From: Nephrocerus scutellatus
Taxonomy: Eukaryota > Arthropoda > Insecta > Diptera > Pipunculidae
Assembly: GCA_947095585.1 (NCBI GenBank)
Contig: OX352761.1
Location: 129,548,277 to 129,612,276, forward strand
Reading direction: 5' to 3'
Length of the DNA stretch: 64,000 bases
Shown here: one piece after another, positions 52,191 through 62,965 of the stretch
Layout: every line of letters begins with the position of its first letter
How positions within the stretch are numbered: position 1 is the stretch's first letter
Position numbers and translations under genes: made by a program
Notes under the pieces: model-generated
Database searches by the model: none
Told to the model about the DNA's origin: nothing
What the model saw: only the letters and a program-made list of their open reading frames with translations

Positions 52191-53748
52191 ATTTACAACA
52201 GTAATCACATTTTATTGTGAACTCTTAGGATAAATAATATAAATGAAATATCAGCCAAGATTGCGTGTAAAAGTAATTTTGATTTTAATCGTACTTTTTT
52301 GCTTTATTTCAATGAGAAAATTACGTATATTTTAATAGATTTTCTGTTATTTAATACTCTTCTAACTACGCCTGCTGTAATTCATGTTTATCTCTTAAAA
52401 TACGCACCTGGTCAAAACAAAAACTCTAAAACCTATTGACAGATTTATGTATTTAAGGAAAAATTGAAAGCATCAAAATAAAAATTAAATTCAGTTCTTT
52501 TCGTAATAAACATTTCCATTTTAATACACAACAGAACCGCTCATAAGTTGGGTTAAAATTAAAATCAAAAATATAAACTCTACTTTGTTTACATTATCAC
52601 ACTCTAATAAATTTCTCCCGGCAATTTATTTCGTTTATAGGCCTAAACCCCAGAAGCTTTCAAAGAACGGTTCCTTTATTTTTATCGGCGACTGGTTAAA
52701 ACTTTTAAATATGCAACATATAGCGTGTACTGTACATTTGCCCTGCTCCTCTGAGTTACATAAAAATAACTTTACTTGTAACGTATAAACGATCGAGTTG
52801 ATAGACATTTCGAGTCGAACAGCAAAAACTATACTCGTTGATATACAAGAGGTAAAACTCAGTTCGTCCAAAATTTTAAATCCAATTTATAGTGATATGT
52901 AGAGGATATGTGTATGTATATATAGCAGTACCTTATACCTTTTGCCATTGAGGAGTTTTGTGCATTAAAAAGCGATCCAGATTTACACACAAATGTGCAC
53001 TCTTGAGTGGTCTTAGCTTGTAAGCATGTAGGCTGTTGTATAGTTTTCAAAAAGCCCATTTATACGGATGGTGCGGATCCTATGCGGGAAATCCTAATTG
53101 ATTTCTGATTCTTGGCGCATGCTACTGTAGGAGGGAGTTCAATGCATTTTCCTTATCGGAAATGCGAACAAAAAACAACTTTGAATTTTAAAATAGTTCA
53201 CTCCGCCGCCACTATTGGTGGAATTTCAGTGGGATAAGGGAATCTCAAAGGCGTTTGCTTAGCAGCTATGCGACAGCACGAAATGTAGGCCATTGAGTAC
53301 AATGAACTATGTATTGGTAGCCAATTGCGAGCATTTTGGAGCACCGCACTTTTCTTCTCTTAGTGAGATTATGTTTAGTTTTTGCTTGTGTAGGCATTGC
53401 ATTCTATAGATATATTATGTGCTATATAATAACTATAATAAGAGGGTAAAAAAACGGTTAAATTATAAAGAGGCCTTTCTTATAATTTACTACACTACGA
53501 ATTTTTTTAAAGTACCTATTTTTATGAGAGTCTAGTTAAATACTCAATAAGTGCAACTAATTTAGCAAATTGATATAAACAGAATGAGTTTAAGCTGATG
53601 TTTATTTTTCAACTTCTGAAATTTATTGTTTGTCAATGTTTTTTATTCATTCAATTGTGTGTATCTATAATATTTGAATATTACTTTTTCGCGTTAAGCG
53701 TTTAAAGAATCAAAAAAAAACGGAACTGTAACACTATCATCCTCTATC
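52191..53748. other. No gene seen
   Basis: AT-rich. No exon, RNA gene or repeat match that I can support. Confidence 0.35.
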
Positions 53749-53929
53749 ACAGTGATGCGCAACATGCGGCCCGCGGGCCAAAACTATAAACTTACACATA
53801 AGTAAAACCTTTTTAGATTGAAGCAACATTTTTTATTAAAAAAATTAATTTTCCCAAATAAAAAATGGAGGTGTGGGAACAAGACGACTTTCTTTTACGG
53901 ACGGGATCGGAATCTTCAGTAAATGACTC

Positions 53930-54400
53930 CGGGGCCCAAGGTCCATCGGAGATACACATGTATATAAAATTTGAAGAAAATCGGGTTAATTTTTAAAAAA
54001 AAATTGTATTGTGCCCACCTCGGGGCCCAAGGTCTCCAAAACTTTTACAAAAAGTGTTATTCATCGGAGACACACATAAAATTTAAAGAAAATCGGGTTA
54101 ATTTTTTAAAAAAAAAAATTTATGGGGCCTCTCCAAAATTTTTACAAAAAGTGTTGTCCACGTACACACGTATTTTATTTGAAGAAAATTGGGTAAATTT
54201 TGTATAATATTCGTATGGGAGTCCTGAAACCCCGGGCACCGAGGGGCCCCAAATTTCAATAAAAAGTGTTGTCAACGGAGGTATGCAAAGTTTCAATGAA
54301 ATCGGACTTTGGGAAGTGGGGTAAAAATTTATCGCAAAATGCCATGACAAACAAACAAACAAACACAGGGGCACGCGATGTTAATATAGAGACTTTAAAA
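53930..54400 (+). repeat. 115-bp tandem-unit element, about four units
   Basis: Units at about 53944, 54062, 54157 and 54278 contain CATCGGAGATACACATGTAT, AAATTTGAAGAAAATCGGGT, CACCTCGGGGCCCAAGGTCT and ACTTTTACAAAAAGTG. The 3' end reads TATGCAAAGTTTCAATGAAA then TCGGACTTTGGGAAGTGGG, ending GCGATGTTAATATAGAGACT. Confidence 0.8.
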
Positions 54401-54439
54401 AGGGTAAAACGAACGCCGGTGGAAAATATTATTAAGAGC

Positions 54440-54820
54440 TTTTGGACAGATTTGATATTGATTGGAAGCAAAAACGACCGCATTTGACGAAGAAAAAAGT
54501 GCTGTTCCATTTAGACAGTGCACTGGTGCATACGTGTATAGTCAACATGGCAAAAATCCATAAATTAGGCTACGAAATGCTACCTCATCCCGCATATTCA
54601 CCAAATTTAACCCCCTGCGAGTATTTCCTTTTTTCAAACCTGAAGAAATGGCTCAGCGGAAATATATTTTTTTCTAATGAAGAGGTCATCACTCAAACAA
54701 ACGCCTATTAGGTTCTATTTGCAAAGCATTCACCACGTAAACCCTGTTATTTTGGTAGCATACCAGAGGGTAAAGTTTCGGATATGGTTTTAGATAATCG
54801 AAAGAGGCATAAATTTTAAT
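54440..54820 (+). pseudogene. Mariner-type transposase, C-terminal fragment
   Basis: KKKVLFHLDSALVHTCIV carries the second catalytic aspartate motif (usually H-x-D-N-A-x-x-H). YEMLPHPAYSPNLTPCEYFL then FSNLKKWLSG corresponds to the Y-S-P-D-L-A-P-S-D-Y/F-x-L-F motif, but the first D reads N and the final catalytic D reads E. The frame ends early at 54711, with recognisable sequence beyond. Clearly dead. Confidence 0.85.
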
Positions 54821-54897
54821 ATTAAATATTTAACGTTTTTTATTGTAAACAAAAATCCAAACATCTTGCGGCCCGCGAAAATAAATATAAGTTTGAA

Positions 54898-57474
54898 ACC
54901 GCAGTTTTGAATATGGACACGTAGATACGCGTATTTGTATATGTATTTAAATAAAGTAAAGGATTATTTATATTGAGTATTGTTCATACAGGATTCTAAT
55001 TCACAGTAAAGCAACTGAACACTTAAAGATACCAATAATTGAACACAGATACGAGTATGTATAATGTCGGATGATAATTCTTTGGTTTGATGAAAACTTT
55101 TTAGTTGCGTTTTCTGAATTTCGAAAATGGTTCCAAGATTGCAAAAGTTTTAAATTAATACGACGTAGAAAAAATCTTTAATTATTTCCAAATTGATAAG
55201 AAATAACTTTTGAACATTTATACCATAACTTTTGCACGAATTCAAGTTAAAAACAAGCTCAGACTTTAGCTAATTTTAATTCTTGAGCAAAAATTAAAAT
55301 ATAAAAACGATTTTAATTGCATTGTGGTTCTTGGAAAAGCTTTTAAAAGTAATAAATCGAACTACCATAAAGAAAACTTAAACTTTACCACCATAAAAAA
55401 CAGTTTGTGTTATCCATTTATTTTAATGTTTTTCTTTTTTATTTATTTCGTTACAAAACGTTTCCGTTGTAATCCAAAATGGGGAGATTTTTTTTTATTT
55501 GTTACATCCGTTGATTCATTCAACAACGATTTTCACATACACACACTTATACGAAAACGAATACATTTAAGTTGGAAATTTGTTGTTAATAAACTGTAGT
55601 TAGATTATAGCGCGATAAGACACATAACATTATAATAATATAGCGATACAAAGATAAGGCACTTTGCTTTGCTGTTTGTTGCAATAAAATTTTTTAAAAA
55701 CAATTCAAGAATTCAAATAATGTCAATTTTTTCTTAATACAACTAATTCCGATATGGTTTTTTTTAAAGGAAAAATGGCACAAAAATATTTTTGTTTCTC
55801 ACGCGACCACACTCACTGGTACACTCGCTCAAGGAGACTGCGGCTTTCCGAGGTTCACAAGTTTGCTCGAGTTACTGATGCGTCGAATGCTGAAGCTGTA
55901 GCAAGGCGCGAACCGGCGCGGAATGTGCTTTACTCGGATTCAATGAATGGACGAGCATACAGCAAAAGTACATACGTATAGATACAGATGCGCGGAATCG
56001 AGCTAGATACTCGTACAATTACATTTTTTGATTGCCACTCAGAATATGAGTTGGACTGCGTTGTGGTACTTGAAGAGCTTGTTACGTGAAAAGATTATAA
56101 TTTAGAGATGTGACGACTTTACACTTAGAAAAATTTCAAGTAATCTACTTGCAGCTTCCTCGACTCATAACACTAGACACGATTTATCTACAAGTTCTAT
56201 TTACTACAAAATTCAGACGAGGACTGACTGCGTTTAGCGCTCCGAGATCAATTGTAGGCGCAATGTCGCGAGTGAGTGATTAAAATAATTTTGAAAAGCA
56301 AATTTTTAATGTTATGCGAGTTCTGTGGATTGTGGAACGCGATCAGGCGACACAACAACACCCCGATGGTGCGATATAATACAATACAATGATAAATCAC
56401 TAAGCGAAAAGCAGGGTGACTCATATGGACAAGAACAAACATTCTTCTTATCAGCACGCAATAAAGGATCCTGCGACGCTCCTGTTTGTGTGTACGAGTA
56501 TTTAATGTTTGTGTATTCATTAGTTAGGGAATCCATTTATATCCCACCATATGGTGTTTCTAAAATGTTTTCTTTAAATTCAGGCGACGCTACACGATCG
56601 CCCTTATCTGTACGTGCGTACATGTGATTTATATCGGGACCCCGCGACATCAGTGAGTGCATGTGGTAGAGTGGTCTCTTCCATGGGGAATCACCACAAT
56701 GAAGTGATACATTTGTATATTTGTTTTACGGAAAAGTGCATAAACACTTGAATATTTTCAATTGCATATAAAATTACAGTCTGTTATAGGAAATAATTAC
56801 AAAGGATCCACAAAGAATATCACTTATGATTTAGGGGTTGTTTCCTACGGTTCGACGACGGTTCATTTACTGTGCAATGTGCGTATGTCGATTGTTAGAT
56901 TATTGAGCATAGGAACGACGCATGCCGCATATCAATTGAGTGGTAACATATCTTGCATTTTTTTGTTAGCTAATAGTTAATGGGAATTTTGTCTCGTAAG
57001 TCCTTAGTTCCTGTAGGCGGATGCTATACATCATTCCTGGTTAACCGTAGAAAAATGTTGTCATTCCTCAATACCACATTTCAAATGATCTGTATTCTAC
57101 AAGAATAATATAAATGAATTTCCCGCCGATTTACCAATCAATCTATTCGTTTTTGTAATTAATAATTCATGAGGACGGCTTTTAAACCGCTTCTAGAATT
57201 GAATAGGAAATTCTAAGCCCAGGTTCCGTAGGACCACACATTATTACACAACACCTGGTTGATGGCAAATTTATATCAATGGTTAAAGGGTTAATAAGTA
57301 TTTTAGTTGTATAAACTCATTCATTCTGCAATGGTACATTTCTAATATCCAAACGATGAGAAAGTAGAGTTACTAAACCAATATCTTGCATTTTTTTAGA
57401 TTTTTAGTGCAGAATATAATGAAGTTAATGATATAGATTTTATTAAGTTTTCTCAGTGAATCTATCTATACTAT
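54898..57474. other. No gene recognised
   Basis: AT-rich overall, with less AT-rich islands at 55.80-55.97 kb and 56.29-56.65 kb that contain open frames but no motif I know. Possible 5' regulatory or untranslated DNA of a neighbouring gene; nothing decisive. Confidence 0.3.
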
Positions 57475-58600
57475 ATATACTATTATAAAAAGTCATTTGC
57501 CCCGAAGATTATAGGCTACAGTTTTGGGTCAGTGGTTGGTTAATTTTGGGGGAGGGGACTCAATGGTGTTGGCAAGGGATCAGTTTGTGTGGGGTCAGTG
57601 GGGTGGGGACAACGCCTGTTATTTTATTTATTTATTTTAATCAGGTTTTCACCATTGTATATGGTTTTTTTCCTCCGAGGTTATAGTCTACTGTTTTGGG
57701 TCAATGGTTAAAGCGTAAGTGGGTGTGGGTGGGTGGTCAGTTGGATGGTGGTAAGTGTGGTGGGAGTGGCCGGGCAAGGCCGGATATTTCAGCTAGTGCT
57801 GATATAAAACGATTTACAACGAGCTACCAAATCACCGAGTGATATGAAGGTTATTTAACCTAAGGGCCCGTATGAAGGCTCCCCCTCACAGGGGGTGTGA
57901 AATGTGAAATGTTAATATCATTCACATGTAAAAAGCGATTTTCAAGAAATGTTCAACGTATATTATTTAAGTGAGAAAGTGAGAAAAGTTATAGGCCAAA
58001 GTAAACCCACCCCTTCCTTCTCACTTGGGGGAGAAATGTAAAATGTTAATATCAATCATATTCCTATCTTTGGTGGGACAGACTGTTGCGGTCCAAGGAC
58101 TAGCTTCTCTCTATCATTCATTTTATGCGTGTTTTATTTTTGCACACAATTGGAAGGGACATACAATTTAATGCCATATCCGAACGGCGAATTGAGAAGC
58201 TTTCCGTGAAAAGTTATTACTCTCGAATGTTTGTCAGATATTCGCGAGAGCTGAGACCGTAAAAAATTGTGTTTTCTGAGATTCGAACCTTCTGCTAAGA
58301 AGTCCATACACTAACCACTGAGCCACGGCGCCCACATTAACGATATTTACAAACCGATTTTTATGAAATTTTTAACGTATATTATTAGCAGATGGAGAAA
58401 GATTATAGGTTATAGTACACCTCTCACCACGCGGTCATTGCATTTCATTTCATTTATTCATCTTCTTAAGTATAAAGTACAAAAGACAGTCTTAAAGTAT
58501 ACACGTGGTAAGAAGGAGGCGCAGTTCATGTGTGCAGGTAGCGAAGCGCCCGGGAACAGCTACTATAATATAAAAATCGCTTTATGGCGACTTATTTCAA
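57475..58600. mobile_element. Composite interspersed repeat split by a SINE
   Basis: Left part: two units with GCCCCGAAGATTATAGGCTA and TTCCTCCGAGGTTATAGTCT (about 57500 and 57670), ending GCCGGATATTTCAGCTAGTG. Middle units: ATGTTCAACGTATATTATTT (about 57950) and TTTTTAACGTATATTATTAG (about 58368), the second lying beyond the SINE at 58.07-58.34 kb. The right end AGCGCCCGGGAACAGCTACT is the common cgcgggtacagct tail of insect non-autonomous repeats. Confidence 0.55.
58073..58336 (-). mobile_element. tRNA-derived SINE
   Basis: Reverse strand: GGGCGCCGTGGCTCAGTGG (A box), GGTTCGAATCTC (B box), TCTCGCGAATATCTGACAAA, GAGTAATAACTT, AAGCTTCTCAATTCGCCGTT, CGGATATGGCATTAAATTGT and ATGTCCCTTCCAATTGTGTG, to AGTCCTTGGACCGCAACAGT. 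The ATT tail is lost. It interrupts the composite repeat above. Confidence 0.8.
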
Positions 58601-59354
58601 CACAAAAAAACGGACACACAAACGGTTATCGCCAAAGTATTGCTCGTACACGAGAACACTAACGAAGCTGAATAATTTCGACCAATATTCATCTCATGCG
58701 AGCCGACTGAAAATTTTAATGAAGTGAAATTGCTAAAAGAAGTCATCCAAATCTAATAATAAGAGAGAGAGAGAGTAGAATCTATTGAGAGAGCAACTAA
58801 TCAAACAACCCTTTGGGTATGGTGCCCCCCCCCCGTCCATACCGCCCGCTAATTTTATTACGTCAGACATTTGCAAAACATGAAACGATAGGAGTCTAAT
58901 AGGAAAAAACGTACAGTTAAGTTACCTAACATTTTGAATTAATGCATAATTGGCGCTAATGGTTTCTCGGTCTCTCTCTCTATCTGTACACGATACTCAT
59001 GAATGTAGTTGGAGGAGGAAGTAAGGAATTTATTTTTTATTTATACATTCATTCAAGTTAGAATGTGTTATGTGTGTGTTTAAGATGAATTGATGTCGGT
59101 CGGTGTACCAATGATGAAGAATTGGTCATCTATACCATTCTATACCAACCCTTCAAAATTATTTTTTTATATTAAACAAGTAAATTTGCGAATAAGTGAA
59201 CAGACAAGTAAGATATACATACAGATATAGGGAAAATGAATAAAACCATTCATATATATTGAATTTTTTCTGTACCTATAGCACAGGATTGGTTTGTATT
59301 TTTATTACTATTTTTATTGGTATTTTAGAATTTTTATTTTATTTTTGTGATAAA
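58601..59354. other. No gene seen; simple repeats
   Basis: Contains AGAGAGAGAGAGAG at about 58763, a C9-10 run near 58826, and a CT tract at 58970-58982. Confidence 0.5.
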
Positions 59355-59640
59355 AAAAACTATCCATAAAAAATAAAATTCTCTAATCGGAGAGTTTGAA
59401 AAAATCGAGTTAATTTTTAAAAAATATACGGGAGCACCCCCTGGGACGCGACCACTTCCAAATTTTTGCAAAAAGTGTTGTCATCAGAGAGACATGTATA
59501 CAAATTTTTAATAAAATCGGGTAAATTTTTCAATAGAAAGTGTTGTCAACGGAAACACACATGTGTGCAAAGTTCCAATGAAATCGGGCTCTGGGAAGAA
59601 CCATGCCGAAGCGAAGTTAATTTAGCGAAGAATTTAAAAA
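59355..59640 (+). repeat. 115-bp tandem-unit element, about two units
   Basis: Worn terminus (CCATAAAAAATAAAATTCTC then TAATCGGAGAG), GGGAGCACCCCCTGGGACGC, GCAAAAAGTGTTGTCATCAG, ACACACATGTGTGCAAAGTT and ATCGGGCTCTGGGAAGAAC, ending GCGAAGTTAATTTAGCGAAG. Confidence 0.7.
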
Positions 59641-59696
59641 AAGAAGAGTACACTGCGGTTCACTAGATTAGAAGCAGACAATTTTGAGAAGTAAAA

Positions 59697-60680
59697 AACA
59701 GCCCATAAAAATTAAAAATTTTCTTGTAAATTAGAAAATCGGTTAAATTTTCCCAAAGTCCGATTTCATAGAAACTTTGCACACATGCATATCACCGATG
59801 AAAACACTTTCTATTAAAATTTTGGGCCCCTCGAGCCTCGGGGCCATACAAACATTTTACAAAATTTATCCGATTTTCTTCAAATTTTATATAAATTTGT
59901 ATCTCCAACAACACTTTTTGTAAACATTTTGGAGACCCCTAGCCCCGAGGTCGTGACGCCCCATACAAATTTAAAAAAAAAATTTCTTGTTTTCTTCTAA
60001 TTTTATATACATGCGTATCTCCGATGGACTTCTTGTAAACATTTTGGAGACCCCGGGCCCCGGGGTTCTAAGGCCCCATACAAATTTTTTTAAAAAATTA
60101 ACCAGATTTTCTTCACATTTTATATACATGTGTATCTCCGATGGACAAAACTTTTTGTAAAAATTTTTGAAACCCCGAGCCACAGTGTAGTGAGGCCCCA
60201 TACAAATTATTTTCTTCAAATTTTGAACACATGTGTATCTCCGATGACAACACTTCCTATTGAAATTTTGAAGTGATCGGGCCTGAAGGTTGGGGGCTCC
60301 CATACAAATTTTTAACACATATTTAGAGAATTTGTGGGCGCCGTGGCTCAGTGGAGAAGTGCATGGCTACTGATCAGGGGTTCGTGGTTCGAATCCCAGT
60401 AACACCAAAAGTGTTTTTCACGGTGTCCCATCTCTCGCGAATGGGTGACAAACGTTCCGAGAGTAATAACTTATCACGGAAAGTTTCTCAATTCGCCGTT
60501 CGGATCCGGCCTTAAATTGTATGTCCCTTCCATTTGTGTGCAAAAATATACATGCTCAACACGAATGGTTGCGAGAAGCTAGGCCTTGGACCACAATGGT
60601 CTGTCGCGCCGAATATTATTATTATTATTATTATATTTAGAGAATTTACATGAAAATGTTTATTGGTTGTTTTTTTAAAT
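59697..60680 (-). mobile_element. 115-bp tandem-unit element with inverted ends, carrying a SINE
   Basis: Left end AACAGCCCATAAAAATTAAA (59699) and right end, reverse-complemented, AACAACCAATAAACATTTTC then ATGTAAATTCTCTAAAT (60680-60635): the same terminus in inverted orientation. Between them are five reverse units whose core CATGTGTATCTCCGATGG recurs at about 59779, 59893, 60011, 60126 and 60230 (period 104-118 bp), each with CCCCATACAAATTT. The SINE at 60334-60634 sits inside the right terminus. Confidence 0.8.
60334..60634 (+). mobile_element. tRNA-derived SINE, full length, with 13-bp target duplication
   Basis: Head GGGCGCCGTGGCTCAGTGGA with the pol III A box TGGCTCAGTGG (60344-60354) and B box GGTTCGAATCC (60386-60396) in tRNA spacing. 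A tRNA-unrelated body of about 210 bp follows (CACGGTGTCCCATCTCTCGC, CCGAGAGTAATAACTTATCA, CGGATCCGGCCTTAAATTGT, CTGTCGCGCCGAATATT), then an (ATT)6 tail. Flanked by ATTTAGAGAATTT at 60321-60333 and 60635-60647: a target-site duplication made by LINE machinery. Not a functional tRNA gene, since the anticodon arm does not fold properly and the 3' side continues. It is the best copy of the family in the window. Confidence 0.9.
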
Positions 60681-61364
60681 CTGGATTTGGTATTGTTTTT
60701 TGTTGATTTAAGAACTATCAAACTGTTTTGAAAAACCCTGCATCAAAAAGGCCTAATAGTCTTACGATTTATAATTTATCTAACTTTTTGCAAACACTTC
60801 CAGCCAATTTTATAAACATTAGTCTATAAATGTTTTTAAATGGTTGACTTAATTAATATGTATACAGTTTAAGAAATATTTATCCAAGGACTTTAGTCGA
60901 CACAAATGTAAATGTTTCTCCTTTGCATTGGAATTTTTATTTCATGATTACTATTCACTGCGATGCAAACGATATTTAAGTAAATGTATTCATGTATCTA
61001 CTTACGTGGATGGTGCAATTTTTAACACCAAACCACACACATGCACACACTTTGCAAATGCAAATTTTCTTCGAGTCTAATAGCAATTTGCAAAAGCAAA
61101 GTTAGAATTCTCTCCGACGGAACACTTCAACAGAAAAACTGCAGCATAAAAAAACGCATCACAATATACCAAACTACGATAGAGCATTAAAGGAATAGAT
61201 GCATTTTAGTTGGGTTTATTGTTGTTGCCTCTGAGGTATAGCAACGCCACCCTCCAGATGGGGGTGACAAAAACATTACATACATATATAACAATAATGA
61301 ATCACAAACATTTTTTTAATATATTTGTAAACTTAATGCGAATAAATGCGAAAACTCCACCACC
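60681..61364. other. No gene seen
   Basis: AT-rich, nothing recognised. Confidence 0.35.
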
Positions 61365-61450
61365 TACACTAGTTTCATAATCATATTTTGCTCTACAACC
61401 GGGGTCCGATCCTGGCCTCCCGCAATCTTCACCGGTCCCGATTTCAACCA
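61365..61450 (-). repeat. LINE 3'-end scrap
   Basis: The reverse strand reads GGGACCGGTGAAGATTGCGG then GAGGCCAGGATCGGACCCCG and GTTGTAGAGC, matching 22.12-22.19 kb (GGGACCGGTGGAGAGATTTT, GGAGGCCAGGACCGGACACC). Confidence 0.6.
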
Positions 61451-62965
61451 GTTTGGTTTTTTTAATTCTCTTTTTGCATTTGCGCGTTTTATTAACAACG
61501 CGAAGAGTTGAGAGTTTGGGATTGAAATTGACAGAAAGACCCGACCCATGCATCGTCCGTATTTTTCCATTATGCTTTTCTAAATATGGAAAATAAATAA
61601 AACATGCTGCGAAATTTTCTCATGTTGACTTCAGCAATTAGAAAATATTTCGCTCCTAAGGTGGAGTCAATGAAACAAAAATTAATCATTTAATGCGAGT
61701 ACCTCAATGTACACAGTACACAGAGTTACGAGTGCATTCACATTTTCGTTCATAGATTAAGCATAGTGAACTTTGTAACGTTACCGCACTCGGGTACTAG
61801 TCTTAGTTTTTAATTGAAATAAAACTTACAAGACTGTGAATATAAAAATCACGTCACCACTTGAGGTGTTAAATTGTAGAGGAAAAAAGGTAAAAATGTT
61901 GGTAGTACTCTGTGAGAGATAGGTAAGAAAAAACCGTTCTTAGCAGTATTTAACGCAACGGAGAAATACATATAATATAACCATGAAGTGTTACACAGTG
62001 TATTAAATATGCGTTAATAAAAAAATTCAAATTTAATGAAATCTAAAAAGATTTAGTTATAAAGAAATGTTTACCCTTAACTTAGTTTTAAAAATTACTC
62101 AAACGTGTTGTTGTTTGCAGTCGTTTCTAAATACACAAATCTAGAATGCAATTTTAAATTTATTTTAAAATGCACCAACATTAAATGTTTTTATCTTTTA
62201 TTCTTTAATAATAAGACAACGGATAGAATAACTGAGGGGATAAGTTAAAGTTTTTTCTCTACGATCGCTGATCGGAAAAGTTTTTTTTAAATCGTCTTAC
62301 TTGTTACACATACCAAGTTAACAGAAATTAAAACATTTTGATTGAAACTGAGATAGGAAACATATCACAGTTGTTGTCTTCTCTGGCAGTAAAACAATAT
62401 TTTGTATTCCAAAAGAGACATAATTCTTAAAAATAAACTTAACTGATATTAGACAGCAGCAGGATAGCGGAAATTATAGCTCATGGACTATCATTAGCTA
62501 TAAACAAGACAGAAAGTATTATTATATTCAAAATATTTCTCCGATTATGGTCGTCGAGCAGGTTATCACGAAACCCGATGTATCTCGCTCGGCATGGTCA
62601 ATCGATTCCAAGTCGAGTTCACTGGATTAGTCCCAGCAAACTGGGATGGGGCTCACGGATCTAAGGCGATTTATTTACCGAATGATGACCGCTCTAATCG
62701 CAGTCTCTTAATGTCCGGGATTCAACCAGCCCATGTATACAGCGTTTAGGTATGAGTACGGTGACCATTTTTGTGAAAGGAAAATAAAAGGATATTAAAT
62801 AAACTAAAAATTTATGTTCAAAACAAATAGAAAAACAGAAAAAAATAAATTATAAGCTATTTGGTTTATTATTATGATTTTGAATTATAATAATAAAAAT
62901 TAAGTGAAAACTAGAATAAAAAAAAAACAAAATTAAAAGTAAAAATTCGACATCACAATCTCTAT
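61451..62965. other. No gene seen; one GC-rich island
   Basis: AT-rich except 62530-62720, a GC-rich island with a perfect short hairpin (TCCCAGCAAACTGGGA at about 62633) and no open frame. I do not recognise it. It resembles neither a tRNA nor any repeat elsewhere in the window. Confidence 0.35.

Larger units (their letters stand above)
53749..54897 (+). mobile_element. hAT-like element ends enclosing other insertions
   Basis: Left end CAGTGATGCGCAACATGCGG then CCCGCGGGCC (about 53751-53780). Right end TGCGGCCCGCGAAAATAAAT then ATAAGTTTGAAACCGCAG (about 54867-54894). Both a CAGTG...CAAC start and the inner GCGGCCCGCG motif are typical of hAT superfamily ends. No hAT transposase frame lies between; the interior is taken by a tandem-unit element and a mariner remnant. 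An 8-bp target duplication was not found. Confidence 0.5.

Noticed and set aside
56290..56640. Possible LTR retrotransposon end or coding exon
   Set aside because: No paired long terminal repeat, primer-binding site or protein motif was found.
60334..60410. Possible tRNA gene (good A and B boxes)
   Set aside because: No proper anticodon stem or acceptor pairing. The sequence continues into a SINE body with an ATT tail and target duplication.
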